Positions 16,242 through 24,079 of a stretch of 40,741 nt of DNA are shown piece by piece. This DNA is from Bacillota bacterium. Lineage in GTDB: Bacteria; Bacillota; Clostridia; TANB77; CAG-465. The notes beneath the pieces are model-generated. The model worked only from the letters and a program-made list of their open reading frames with translations, did no database searches and was not told the DNA's origin. Position 1 is the first letter of the stretch. Each line of letters starts with the position of its first letter. The position numbers were made by a program, and so were the translations under genes. The stretch is taken from contig JAEWPS010000010.1 in the NCBI GenBank assembly GCA_023460515.1, positions 1 through 40,741 of the forward strand, given 5' to 3'.

Positions 16242-17603
16242 ATGAAAAACATAAGAAAAAATGGTATATCATTAATATTATTAGTAATAATATTAATAGT
16301 TATAATGATATTAGCTGGTGCTGTTATATTGACACTTTCAAACAATAATCCGGTCCAAAATGCACTAAATGCAGTAAGACTTAATAATGAGTCTACAGTA
16401 CATGAGGCACTTAGTTATAATCAAATTGTTACAGGTAATTACTTTGTTAAATCTAGTCCTTTCCCGAATGTTATTAGCGGAAGTTTAAAGACATATATAG
16501 AAAGTAAAGTTGGTAGAGCACTTACACCTACAGATTTATTTTATAAAGTTGAAACAGATAAATTAAATGTAAAAACAAATCTTAAAAATGAATATATTTT
16601 TTGTAAAGAGTTAAACACAGTTATTGAGGTAACAGAAAATGATATGAAAAATGTTGGAAAACCGATGGCTGTTTGGTTTTGGTGTAATACATCAATTCCA
16701 AATGAAATTAAATATGTAGATAATCAATCAGATACAGTAGCAGTCTTAGATAAATTAAAACAAATAGGAATAAATATTATATATATTCCAATAGATGTAA
16801 CTAATGTTAGTAGATATAGTAATTTTATTAAAGAGGCATATAATAGAGATATGTATGTTTATGCATTATATGGCGATCCTCATTTCATATTTGAACAAAA
16901 TTATAGTTCTTGTATAAATGGAATAATTGACTCTATTTCGGAGTATAATAAATACGCTAGCAATGATTCTAAAATAAGAGGTATACATTATGATGTTGAA
17001 CCATATGCTAATGTAGAATGGGTAAATGGTCAAAGCGAAGCTGCAAAGAATAATATATGTAGAACTAGTTATATAAATTTTATAACACAGTCTCAAAATT
17101 ATGCAAAATCTATGGGATTACTAGCTGGATATGATATACCAGTTTGGCTTGACAGATATACAGTTATACATAATGGCGTAGAGAAAAATATGGCTGAAGA
17201 AGTAATTAAATTAGTAGATGATATAACATTTATGGACTATGCAACAAATGCAAATAATATATTTTTAAGTTTAGATAACAGAGGTACATATACATTTGAA
17301 GATGGTACTACTGTAACAGTTACAAAATCTGTATTGCAACATATAGATACATATAAAAAGAACTATATTATAGGCGTAGACCTAAATACATTCAAACAAG
17401 AAGCACAAGCAAAAATTGATAGACCTGAATTGGTTCCAACATACATTTCACCAGACTATGAATATACATATTCGTATGTAACTAAAATGCTTAATGATGT
17501 TGAAAATAAAGTAAATACTTTTCAAAGAGATAATAATATAAATTCTCAATTTGGATTTTCTTACCATCATATATATCCTTTATTAGAATTAACCAATTAT
17601 TAA
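16242..17603 (+). CDS. Pilin-like N-terminal helix fused to a TIM-barrel glycoside-hydrolase-like domain
   Basis: The 453-residue protein starts at ATG 16242 after GAGGGG. The N-terminus, MKNIRKNGISLILLVIILIV, resembles a type IV prepilin (basic leader, Gly, then a long hydrophobic helix), but the usual Glu at position +5 is missing. A linker of about 110 residues follows. From residue 140 on the sequence looks like a (beta/alpha)8 barrel: PMAVWFWCN, LKQIGINIIYIPID, RDMYVYALYGDPH, GIHYDVEPY (residues 247-255) and VDDITFMDYAT. The D-x-E pair in HYDVEPY resembles the acidic pair at a glycosidase active site. A role in cutting or binding surface glycans is inference. The same N-terminal module recurs at 40177. 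Confidence 0.72.
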   Translation: MKNIRKNGISLILLVIILIVIMILAGAVILTLSNNNPVQNALNAVRLNNESTVHEALSYNQIVTGNYFVKSSPFPNVISGSLKTYIESKVGRALTPTDLFYKVETDKLNVKTNLKNEYIFCKELNTVIEVTENDMKNVGKPMAVWFWCNTSIPNEIKYVDNQSDTVAVLDKLKQIGINIIYIPIDVTNVSRYSNFIKEAYNRDMYVYALYGDPHFIFEQNYSSCINGIIDSISEYNKYASNDSKIRGIHYDVEPYANVEWVNGQSEAAKNNICRTSYINFITQSQNYAKSMGLLAGYDIPVWLDRYTVIHNGVEKNMAEEVIKLVDDITFMDYATNANNIFLSLDNRGTYTFEDGTTVTVTKSVLQHIDTYKKNYIIGVDLNTFKQEAQAKIDRPELVPTYISPDYEYTYSYVTKMLNDVENKVNTFQRDNNINSQFGFSYHHIYPLLELTNY

Positions 17604-17684
17604 ATATAGAATATTTTATATGAAGTAGAGAGTTAATTGTAATAATATAATTATCGTTTTTTATGACAAAATTTCAATATTATA

Positions 17685-17713
17685 TTGACAAACGAGTAAA
17701 AATAAGTTAAAAT
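17685..17713 (+). promoter_or_regulatory. tRNA operon promoter
   Basis: -35 TTGACA (17685-17690), 17-bp spacer, -10 TAAAAT (17708-17713). The tRNA-His gene begins 18 nt downstream. Confidence 0.75.
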
Positions 17714-17730
17714 ATTATATGTAACTTTGT

Positions 17731-17808
17731 GGTGGGTATAGCTCATCTGGTTAGAGCGCTAGTTTGTGGCACTAGAGGTGATGGGTTCGATCCCCATTAT
17801 CCACCCCA
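17731..17808 (+). tRNA. tRNA-His (anticodon GTG)
   Basis: The acceptor stem GTGGGTA (17732-17738) pairs with TATCCAC (17798-17804), with one G-U pair. An extra G at 17731 faces C17805, the G-1 identity element of tRNA-His. The anticodon GTG is at 17766-17768 in a 7-nt loop between CTAGT and ACTAG. The T loop is normal and CCA is encoded (17806-17808). Confidence 0.97.
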
Positions 17809-17830
17809 CTTATGTTATATATATATTTAT

Positions 17831-17906
17831 TGGGATGTCGCCAAGCGGTAAGGCACCAGACTTTGACTCTGGCATTTCGTTGGTTCGAATCCAGCCATCC
17901 CAGCCA
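17831..17906 (+). tRNA. tRNA-Gln (anticodon TTG)
   Basis: The acceptor TGGGATG (17831-17837) pairs with CATCCCA (17896-17902). The anticodon TTG is at 17863-17865 in loop CTTTGAC between CCAGA and TCTGG. The discriminator is G17903 and CCA is encoded (17904-17906). The weak first pair (T-A) is typical of tRNA-Gln. The last 12 bases plus the next G recur at 19006-19018. Confidence 0.97.
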
Positions 17907-17909
17907 GAC

Positions 17910-17938
17910 AAGGTGAAGAATATTCTTCACCTTTTTTC
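17910..17938 (+). terminator. Intrinsic terminator after tRNA-Gln
   Basis: A 12-bp perfect palindrome (17910-17921 with 17922-17933) ends in a run of T. Confidence 0.88.
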
Positions 17939-18056
17939 TATTCTCTACCTTAGTAGGTCTCGTATTATCCTAGTTAATAAAATATTAGTTTTGATTAAAT
18001 TTAGAATTTTATAATTTTAAAAAAAGAGTGGTAAAAAGCGCGAATTTTATATAAAT

Positions 18057-18084
18057 TTGACAAATTGTATAAATATGGTATAAT
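18057..18084 (+). promoter_or_regulatory. Promoter of the membrane-protein gene at 18108
   Basis: -35 TTGACA (18057-18062), 16-bp spacer, -10 TATAAT (18079-18084) with an upstream TGG. Confidence 0.8.
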
Positions 18085-18107
18085 TATATAAGAATTAGGT
18101 GAAAAAA

Positions 18108-18932
18108 ATGATAAGATCTAAATTTTATAGAACAAATGCTAGTTTAAAAGATTATTTTAAAAACAAGAAAAATCAAAACCCAAAAATTAATGAATCAATG
18201 CTATTCTTTTTACTTCCAATATTGGCTTATTCTGTTTCATATTTTTATAACGTTGGTGTTGCTTTTGCATATAAATTTCCCATAGAGTATATAAGTATTG
18301 ATTTTACAAGTATATTCGTAACTTTTTTATATATATTGTTAATTGGGGCTTTTTCCTTGCATGGTATTAATCTAATGTTATTGAAACTTAACGGCTTAAA
18401 AAAGACAATACTTAAAAATTTTGAATATTTAATACCAGTTTTTATATTTAACATAATTCTTGTAGCATTATATATTAATAATATCAAGTATGTATTGTTT
18501 TATATATTTGGCACGACTACAATTATTATAATTGATTTGTTAGTACCTTTTATTACTAAAAATAAATCCTTAACATATCAAGAAAAAGTAATTGAGCAAA
18601 GGAAAATTGAATTAGGTGAAAATTTAATACTGCAGTTGATTATTAATTTATTCGGTAGAAAGACAATTAAATTTTCAGTATTTATTTTAATATTTTTTTA
18701 TTTTACCTTTTCTCTAGGGCACTCAATATCTATTTCGAAAAAAGAGTATTTAGTCTTAGAGAACAACCAAAAATTTGCTCTTGTAGCTAAATATTCAGAA
18801 ACTTTAATTTTTGAAGAATATGACTTGGATAATAAGACATTTATTAAAAACTTTAAGATTATTAAAATTGGTGAAAATTCTTTAGATACTCTAATCTTAA
18901 AGAAAGTAGGTCCATTAGAAATATCTGACTAG
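18108..18932 (+). CDS. Polytopic membrane protein of unknown function within the tRNA-flanked segment
   Basis: ATG 18108 has AGGTGA (18097-18102) 5 nt upstream. The GTG at 18099 would lie within that site and is rejected. The 274-residue protein is not one I recognise. A basic N-terminus (about 30 residues) is followed by hydrophobic helices near 33-52, 60-85, 103-122 and 127-147. A charged loop with YQEKVIEQRKIELGE comes next, then another helix at about 190-210. The soluble C-terminal domain of about 65 residues contains LVLENNQKFALVAKYSETLIFEEYDLDNKTF. The topology is reminiscent of small membrane proteins on integrative elements, but no defence or immunity motif is seen. The gene has its own promoter and no phage or integrase neighbour. 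Confidence 0.7.
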   Translation: MIRSKFYRTNASLKDYFKNKKNQNPKINESMLFFLLPILAYSVSYFYNVGVAFAYKFPIEYISIDFTSIFVTFLYILLIGAFSLHGINLMLLKLNGLKKTILKNFEYLIPVFIFNIILVALYINNIKYVLFYIFGTTTIIIIDLLVPFITKNKSLTYQEKVIEQRKIELGENLILQLIINLFGRKTIKFSVFILIFFYFTFSLGHSISISKKEYLVLENNQKFALVAKYSETLIFEEYDLDNKTFIKNFKIIKIGENSLDTLILKKVGPLEISD

Positions 18933-19020
18933 AAAAAAAGTAGTAATTAGAAAATGGTAGACTTAAGTTATTTAAGTGTAATTTTCCATTTCATCATGTC
19001 TCGCTCCATCCCAGCCAGTA

Positions 19021-19060
19021 AATAGCAATCTTGAATCAACTCAAGATTGCTTATTTTTAT
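19021..19060 (+). terminator. Intrinsic terminator after the tRNA-flanked segment
   Basis: A 10-bp stem (19025-19034 with 19041-19050) with a 6-nt loop is followed by T-rich sequence. Confidence 0.82.
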
Positions 19061-19082
19061 TTTTCACTTTTAAAATATATTA

Positions 19083-19111
19083 TTGACAATAAAATTTATA
19101 AGTAGTATAAT
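19083..19111 (+). promoter_or_regulatory. Promoter of the gene at 19136
   Basis: -35 TTGACA (19083-19088), 17-bp spacer, -10 TATAAT (19106-19111). Confidence 0.88.
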
Positions 19112-19135
19112 AAAAACATATTAAGGAGAAAAAAT

Positions 19136-19624
19136 ATGAAAATAAGTAATATTATAGAAATACTTCTAATTATTGTGGTTATTATATTGGCAACTATTTT
19201 GGTAATAAGTTGTTTTGTTGATTTGGATTATAAAATTATGGCAAGAAATGAGTATGATTATAATGCATACAAATACTCAAATATTGAAGATTCAATTACT
19301 ATGATAAAATATATGGCAAAAGGAAATCCAGTTAAACAAATAGATAAATTATATTTAAAAGATGGGAAAATAGTAAAAATTGTTGAGGAGTATTATTATG
19401 ATACAATATATAATGCAAAACAAGAGTATGAAAATGATTTGAAAAATTATGGGGATTCATATAAACTATATATAACAAAAAACATCATTACTCATGAATA
19501 TGATAATCCAAAAGTATCAAACGATGCTGGTAATTCATTTGAGTTTGATACTAATGAAGAGCTAATAAAATATACAAAAGAAAATTTAGATAGTGGTCTA
19601 GCTGGATATACAAGAATTTATTAA
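19136..19624 (+). CDS. Small membrane-anchored protein of unknown function
   Basis: The 162-residue protein starts at ATG 19136 after AAGGAG (19123-19128). A hydrophobic helix near residues 5-27 (IIEILLIIVVIILATILVIS) would act as a signal anchor. It is followed by about 135 residues that are rich in Tyr, Asn, Lys and Glu and probably outside the cell: LYLKDGKIVKIVEEYYYDTI, YENDLKNYGDSYKLYIT and FDTNEELIKYTKENLDSG. I recognise no family. The gene lies 28 nt before ywbE and probably shares its transcript. Confidence 0.75.
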   Translation: MKISNIIEILLIIVVIILATILVISCFVDLDYKIMARNEYDYNAYKYSNIEDSITMIKYMAKGNPVKQIDKLYLKDGKIVKIVEEYYYDTIYNAKQEYENDLKNYGDSYKLYITKNIITHEYDNPKVSNDAGNSFEFDTNEELIKYTKENLDSGLAGYTRIY

Positions 19625-19651
19625 AATATAATTAGTGTGAGGAGAAAAAAT

Positions 19652-19846
19652 ATGGATGGAACAAATAGAAGTAATATAAAAGCTGGTATAAAAGTACTAA
19701 TAGTGCAAAAGCAACATCAAAAAACAGGCGAGTTAACAGAAGGGATAGTACAAGATTTATTAACTAATAGTGCTTATCATCCTAGAGGAGTTAAAGTACG
19801 TTTAACGGATGGTATAATTGGGAGAGTTCAAAAAATAATAGAATAA
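19652..19846 (+). CDS. ywbE: YwbE family protein
   Basis: ATG 19652 follows GAGGAG with 8 nt spacing. An in-frame GTG at 19637 overlaps the ribosome-binding site and is rejected. The 64-residue protein matches the YwbE family (DUF2196): MDGTNRSNIKAGIKVLIVQK, then TGELTEGIVQDLLTNSAYHPRGVKVRL and DGIIGRVQKII. These small conserved bacterial proteins appear to be a compact beta-barrel. Their function is not established. A terminator follows, ending a two-gene transcript with the anchored protein at 19136. Confidence 0.92.
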   Translation: MDGTNRSNIKAGIKVLIVQKQHQKTGELTEGIVQDLLTNSAYHPRGVKVRLTDGIIGRVQKIIE

Positions 19847-19850
19847 GTGT

Positions 19851-19889
19851 AAAGTTCTTGAATGTTTATATACATTTAAGAACTTTTTT
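19851..19889 (+). terminator. Intrinsic terminator after ywbE
   Basis: A 15-bp stem (19851-19865 with 19872-19886, one G-U pair) with a 6-nt loop ends in T residues. Confidence 0.9.
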
Positions 19890-19897
19890 AGATACTA

Positions 19898-19925
19898 TTG
19901 TAAAAAAAATAATTTGTTATATAAT
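19898..19925 (+). promoter_or_regulatory. Promoter of the DUF2207-like gene
   Basis: -35 TTGTAA (19898-19903), 16-bp spacer, -10 TATAAT (19920-19925). Confidence 0.65.
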
Positions 19926-19953
19926 CTAATAAAATTATATAGGATGTGGGTAT

Positions 19954-20982
19954 ATGAAAAGATTTTCAGAAGCATTAAAAAAAACTGTTAAAATTATGTT
20001 AGTTATTTATTTAATTATTACTATTATTATCTCTGCTTTTGTATTTATTCCTGTCGTACAGTTAGGTACTAATGCTACTAATGAGTTATTTGTATTTTAC
20101 ATAATTGCTTTACTGGCCTCATTTATGATGGTAACGTTATTTATAGGACCATTTATTTCTTGGTATTTGATGATAAAACTAGGAAATGATGTTATGGATA
20201 AAATAGATGGATCTGAATATAAAAATTTAGATAATCATGTATATTTTAGGGATGTACCTAAAGATTATAATCCGGCTATTGCTAGTTTAATACTAAATAA
20301 GTGGGTTGAGAGAAATACGGATATAACTACTATGTTATTATATTTTATTAAAAGGGGATATCTGAAAAAAGATGAAAATAATTTAGTTTATACTGGAAAA
20401 GATTTATCTGATTTAAGCTCAAGTGAAAAGTATTTTATTGAAAATTATTCAAATGGAAATTTTGTGTTTGAAGCATGGAGAAATTTTGTTGTACAAGAAG
20501 CAAAAGATATGGGATACGTTGAAAATCCTATTGAAATTACTGAAGAACAATTTAAAGCCAAATATTCGAGAGTTGGAATTATTACATTTATAGTTATAAT
20601 GATACTATTTAATTTTATTCCAAATATTTTGATGTCTTTAATAATTGTTCCACTATTTTTTTTATTAGTACCTTTCGGAATAATCTTTTTACTTATCCTT
20701 GGATACAGAAGAGGTCAAGTAAATGTAAAATTAACTAAGAAGGGAATAGAGGAACAAGAAAAATTAGTTAAGTTAAGAAAATACTTAACGGAATTTAGCT
20801 CTCTTGAAACTTCGGACGATGAGGCAATTGTATTATGGGAAGATTACTTAATTTATGCAGTGGCCTTAGGAGTGAATAGTAGTATAGTTGAAAATTCTAA
20901 GATATATAATAAAATGAATAATGGTGAATTTAGTATAAATCAAAGAATTGCTTATGAATTATCTCAAAGGAATAAAGGTTAA
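19954..20982 (+). CDS. DUF2207-like membrane protein lacking the N-terminal extracellular domain
   Basis: The 342-residue protein starts at ATG 19954. Two helices at the N-terminus (about 13-32 and 48-75) are followed by FRDVPKDYNPAIASLILNKWVERNTDITTMLLYFIKRGYL. Another hydrophobic pair comes at about 208-252. The end carries LTKKGIEEQEKLVKLRKYLTEFSSLET and IVLWEDYLIYAVALGVNSSI. These cytoplasmic motifs (Pro-Ala repeat start, domain with WEDYLIYAVALGV) are those of DUF2207 proteins, which usually have a large extracellular N-terminal domain after a signal peptide. Here that half is absent and there is no upstream reading frame that could supply it, so this is a naturally short variant. The function of the family is unknown to me. 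Confidence 0.78.
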   Translation: MKRFSEALKKTVKIMLVIYLIITIIISAFVFIPVVQLGTNATNELFVFYIIALLASFMMVTLFIGPFISWYLMIKLGNDVMDKIDGSEYKNLDNHVYFRDVPKDYNPAIASLILNKWVERNTDITTMLLYFIKRGYLKKDENNLVYTGKDLSDLSSSEKYFIENYSNGNFVFEAWRNFVVQEAKDMGYVENPIEITEEQFKAKYSRVGIITFIVIMILFNFIPNILMSLIIVPLFFLLVPFGIIFLLILGYRRGQVNVKLTKKGIEEQEKLVKLRKYLTEFSSLETSDDEAIVLWEDYLIYAVALGVNSSIVENSKIYNKMNNGEFSINQRIAYELSQRNKG

Positions 20983-21017
20983 ACAAATACAATGTTGATT
21001 TTAAAGTAAAACTACAC

Positions 21018-21046
21018 TTTACAATTTACATAAAATGTGATATAAT
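21018..21046 (+). promoter_or_regulatory. Promoter of the ORFan at 21097
   Basis: -35 TTTACA (21018-21023), 17-bp spacer, extended -10 TGaTATAAT (TATAAT at 21041-21046). Confidence 0.7.
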
Positions 21047-21096
21047 ATATAAGTGTTGAAAAAATTAGACCAACTAAAATTTTAGGAGGGACAAAT

Positions 21097-21489
21097 ATGG
21101 AAAATGTAAAAAGTATTAATGGAATATTCGTAGGCAAATTGCGTTCAATATATAATCACGAGGAAGATGTCTACGAAAAACATATAGGTAATGATATTAA
21201 ACAAAATAAAAATCAGCGGATTATTTCTGTAAAATGTTTTCGTAAGAAAATAGGGTATAGAATCATCTGCAGAACGGAAAGATACACTTTTTTAAAGCTG
21301 TATATAGCTGAAATAAATAAAACTATAAAGGTTGATATACGTAAGTATCTTGAAACAAAATTCAAAAAAAGTGTAATTACTAAAAGTTTCTTATCCGCGC
21401 TAATTTCTAAAATTTCTAGAGAGATTGAGGTTCAATTTATTAATGGAACTTGGCAAATAGTAAATTATGAAGGTTTATTCATTAAATAA
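21097..21489 (+). CDS. Basic protein of unknown function, possibly acquired
   Basis: The 130-residue protein starts at ATG 21097 after GGAGGG. I recognise no family. It is basic, with FRKKIGYRIICRTERYTFLKLYIAE, a DIRKYLETKFKKSVITKSFLSALISKISREIEV helix-rich part and a TWQIVNYEGLF end. A nucleic-acid-binding role would be a guess. Arginine codons include several CGT and one CGG (21217-21219), where neighbouring genes use AGA almost alone. This suggests transfer from elsewhere. If CGG causes a +1 shift in this cell, translation would leave frame after about 40 residues and stop a few codons later (Q-G-L-F-L-stop). Confidence 0.65.
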   Translation: MENVKSINGIFVGKLRSIYNHEEDVYEKHIGNDIKQNKNQRIISVKCFRKKIGYRIICRTERYTFLKLYIAEINKTIKVDIRKYLETKFKKSVITKSFLSALISKISREIEVQFINGTWQIVNYEGLFIK

Positions 21490-21497
21490 CTGATAAA

Positions 21498-21546
21498 ATA
21501 AAAGAGTTAAATTCTTAAATATGGAATTTAGCTCTTTTATTTTTTC
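21498..21546 (+). terminator. Intrinsic terminator after the ORFan
   Basis: A 17-bp stem (21498-21514 with 21524-21540, one G-U pair) is followed by a T run. Confidence 0.9.
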
Positions 21547-21603
21547 TATTTTGGTGTTATACTAGTATAGTAGAATATTTATTTTTTATAAAGGAGTATA
21601 TAA

Positions 21604-22056
21604 ATGTTAAAATTTGATGCAGTTATAAAAAAACATGAAGGGATTGATGGAGCATATGTAGAGGTTCCATACGATGTAAACCAAATATTTGGATCAAAAA
21701 GAGTAAAAGTAAAAGCTATATTTGATAGCATCGAGTATAGAGGTTCCATAGTAAATATGTCGGGATGTTATTTAATTGGGATTTCAAAAGAGATAAGAAG
21801 TAAGATAAATAAACAACCCGGTGATATAATTTCTGTCATGATTGAAAAAGATGATGAAGAAAGAGTAGTTATACTTCAAAAAGATTTTAAAGATGCATTA
21901 GAAAATAATATTAATGCAAAGTTAAATTATGAAAAATTATCATTTACTAATAAGAATAAATATAATATATGGATTGAAAATGCTAAAAAAGTAGAAACAA
22001 GGATTGTAAGAATTAAAAAGGCAATTGAAAATTTAAATGAAAATAAAGTATTGTAA
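21604..22056 (+). CDS. DUF1905 / YdeI-like domain protein
   Basis: The 150-residue protein starts at ATG 21604 after AAAGGAG. The N-terminal half is a DUF1905 beta-barrel: FDAVIKKHEGIDGAYVEVPYDV, FGSKRVKVKAIFDSIEYRGSI and SGCYLIGISKEIRSKINKQPGDII, ending with VMIEKDDEERVV. The C-terminal half is the YdeI/OmpD-associated helical segment: LQKDFKDALENNINAKLNYEKLSFTNKNKYNIWIENAKKVETRIVRIKKAIENL. The combination is widespread in bacteria. The biochemical role is not established. It is 18 nt upstream of the YbjQ gene, probably one transcript. Confidence 0.9.
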   Translation: MLKFDAVIKKHEGIDGAYVEVPYDVNQIFGSKRVKVKAIFDSIEYRGSIVNMSGCYLIGISKEIRSKINKQPGDIISVMIEKDDEERVVILQKDFKDALENNINAKLNYEKLSFTNKNKYNIWIENAKKVETRIVRIKKAIENLNENKVL

Positions 22057-22074
22057 TAAATTTAGGAGGAAAAT

Positions 22075-22404
22075 ATGGATAAGGTAATAGTAACTACAAC
22101 TAATTCAGTTGAAGGTAGAAGAATAGTTGAATATAAGGGGATAATATTTGGGGAAGTAGTTAGTGGAGTGGATTTTATAAAAGATTTTGCTGCAGGTATT
22201 ACAAATATATTTGGCGGACGTTCAGGATCATATGAGAGCGAACTTATTTCTGCAAGAGAAGATGCTTTGAATGAATTAAAACAAAGAGCAAAATCTATTG
22301 GCGCAAATGCAGTAGTTGGTACTAAAATTGATTATGAAACGCTTGGTCAAGGTGGTAATATGTTAATGGTTACAGCTTCTGGAACAGCTGTTATTTTAGA
22401 ATAA
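22075..22404 (+). CDS. YbjQ / UPF0145 family protein
   Basis: The 109-residue protein starts at ATG 22075 after AGGAGG. It has the full family pattern: IVTTTNSVEGRRIVEYKGIIFGEVVSG, the glycine-rich FGGRSGSYESELISAREDALNELKQRAKSIGANAVVGTKIDYE, and the C-terminal TASGTAVIL strand. Members form pentameric rings and are often labelled heavy-metal-binding, though evidence for this is weak. The protein is cytosolic, with no signal peptide. It follows the DUF1905 gene and is closed by a terminator. Confidence 0.93.
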   Translation: MDKVIVTTTNSVEGRRIVEYKGIIFGEVVSGVDFIKDFAAGITNIFGGRSGSYESELISAREDALNELKQRAKSIGANAVVGTKIDYETLGQGGNMLMVTASGTAVILE

Positions 22405-22432
22405 TAATATTACTTAATTTAAATATATAAAG

Positions 22433-22482
22433 AATAATATTTTATATACATTTATAAGTGTTATATAAAATGTTATTTTTTT
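22433..22482 (+). terminator. Intrinsic terminator after the YbjQ gene
   Basis: A 16-bp stem (22433-22448 with 22462-22477, one G-U pair) ends in seven T. Confidence 0.87.
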
Positions 22483-22565
22483 ACTATTATTATTTTTAAA
22501 ACACTTGCAAATGATTTAAAATATGATAAAATATATGTATTAAAATTTATAAGGTGGTTGAAAAA

Positions 22566-24041
22566 ATGAAATTAGATTTTAAAATTCAAAATGAAGAACT
22601 TAATCTAGCAAAATTAATAGATGATGAGATGAATAAGAAACCTAAGAAGGTTTATATGTTTGTTGGTACATTAAAAGAGTCTGGTTTTGATATACTAGAA
22701 GAAAGTATAATAGATAGTAAAGCAAAAATAAGCATATTTATGGGTATAGATAAAAAAAATACTACTAAAGGTTTACTAGATGGAATTTTAAAGTATACAA
22801 AAGATGTATATGTATATAATAATAATGATCTAAAAGAATTTGAATCAAATATATATATTTTTGAATTTGAAAAATCAGTTAGTATATACTTATCTTCATC
22901 GAATATGTCAGAGAGTGGTTTAACTGAAGACATATCTGTATTTAGTAGAATTGTGTACAATTTGACTAATGAGATAGAAGAGAAAGAGTACAAAGAAAAT
23001 GTTAAAACATTACTTGAACTTAAAAAAATTGAATTTATTAAATTAGATAAAAAAATTATACAAAGTTTATTGGAGGATAAGGTTATATTTTCTAATAAAC
23101 AGTATGAACATAATGTTAGGAGTATATCTGAATTTCTAGGAAAAAGAGAAACAAATTCTTCTAAGGAATTAAAAAATAAAGAAAGTAAAAAAGTTGAAGA
23201 TGATATATTTGCTAATGATTTTAACATACCTGTTATTGATTTATCTAGTTCAAATATAGATATTGATATATCTGATGCTGTTGAATCTGAAAATGATAAA
23301 GTGGAACTTAGTACAAAGGAAAATAAAATACCTAAAGAAGTAGAAATTCAAGAAAAACCTGTTATAGATGAGAAAGTAAAGTCTAATAAAAAAGATAAAA
23401 AGGTAATGTCTGTTTTTAATCTAGATGAGGTAGTCACAGAAAATGATGAAGATAAAGAACTTTTTAACGGAACTATAAATTTAAATGATATGTTACTTAC
23501 TAAATCTAAAATTAAATTAGATACAGCTAAAACTGAAGTTAAAGAACAAGAAGAAAATAATGAAGAAACTATTATTTTTAAAAAATTAGATTTAAATAAT
23601 ATATCTAACTACATATTTGAGCTTCCAGCTAAGCAACAAAATGGTCAAGATTTAGACGTTATTAAAATACCTAATTATATTAGAGAATTAATACCTAATT
23701 TTTTTGAGTTTTCTGAAAAAGCAAAAAGTAAAGTAATAAATGGTACTCAATTCAAAGTTAAAGATATACAAGTTGAAATTGTTGATGTAAAAAACAATAA
23801 TAAAATATTTGATAAAAATGCTAAAATGATGCAAAAAAAAGGTCAAACATATATGACAATTATGAGTAAAAATTTAGAAAATATTGAGTATGATGAAAAA
23901 GACATAGCAAGAGTTATAAAATTATCAAGTGACATATATCATCTTGAAATCGTATCTAAAGATATGCAAGAATATAAAATATGGTCTAAAATAATGAACA
24001 AAAAGTTAAAAGGTGTAGATAGAAAATATGGAATAATGTGA
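22566..24041 (+). CDS. Degenerate phospholipase-D-like domain protein with a disordered acidic linker
   Basis: ATG 22566 has AAGGTGG about 8 nt upstream; the GTG at 22554 lies in that site. The 491-residue protein begins with a PLD-like fold (about residues 1-150): YMFVGTLKESGFDILEESI, KISIFMGIDK, TKDVYVYNN, then YIFEFEKSVSIYLSSSNMSESGLTEDISVF. The SSN-SGL strand is the end of an HKD-type motif, but the H-x-K of an active phospholipase or nuclease is missing, so catalysis is unlikely. A Lys/Glu-rich linker of about 150 residues comes next. The C-terminal domain (about 340-491) has IPNYIRELIPNFFEFS and TYMTIMSKNLENIEYDEKD. PLD-fold domains of this type occur in restriction and helicase proteins as DNA-binding modules. 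The role here is unknown. Confidence 0.7.
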   Translation: MKLDFKIQNEELNLAKLIDDEMNKKPKKVYMFVGTLKESGFDILEESIIDSKAKISIFMGIDKKNTTKGLLDGILKYTKDVYVYNNNDLKEFESNIYIFEFEKSVSIYLSSSNMSESGLTEDISVFSRIVYNLTNEIEEKEYKENVKTLLELKKIEFIKLDKKIIQSLLEDKVIFSNKQYEHNVRSISEFLGKRETNSSKELKNKESKKVEDDIFANDFNIPVIDLSSSNIDIDISDAVESENDKVELSTKENKIPKEVEIQEKPVIDEKVKSNKKDKKVMSVFNLDEVVTENDEDKELFNGTINLNDMLLTKSKIKLDTAKTEVKEQEENNEETIIFKKLDLNNISNYIFELPAKQQNGQDLDVIKIPNYIRELIPNFFEFSEKAKSKVINGTQFKVKDIQVEIVDVKNNNKIFDKNAKMMQKKGQTYMTIMSKNLENIEYDEKDIARVIKLSSDIYHLEIVSKDMQEYKIWSKIMNKKLKGVDRKYGIM

Positions 24042-24079
24042 CGATTTTATGAAAATTATAATAAATATATGTTAAATAC

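Larger units (their letters stand above)
17895..19018 (+). repeat. 13-bp direct repeats of the tRNA-Gln 3' end flanking a 1.1-kb segment
   Basis: CCATCCCAGCCAG occurs at 17895-17907 (the 3' end of tRNA-Gln including CCA) and again at 19006-19018. Between them lie a terminator, a promoter and the membrane-protein gene at 18108. Beyond the right copy comes another terminator (19021-19060) that could have been the original end of the tRNA operon. The layout matches attL/attR sites of an element integrated at a tRNA 3' end, here reduced to one cargo gene without an integrase. A partial tRNA duplication is the alternative. Confidence 0.6.

Noticed and set aside
17766..18014. 82-codon open frame across the tRNA genes
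   Set aside because: It covers tRNA-His, tRNA-Gln and their terminator, has no ribosome-binding site and no protein-like composition.
22652..23227. 191-codon minus-strand open frame inside the PLD-like gene
   Set aside because: Antisense shadow rich in Ser, Leu and Ile, without promoter or ribosome-binding site.
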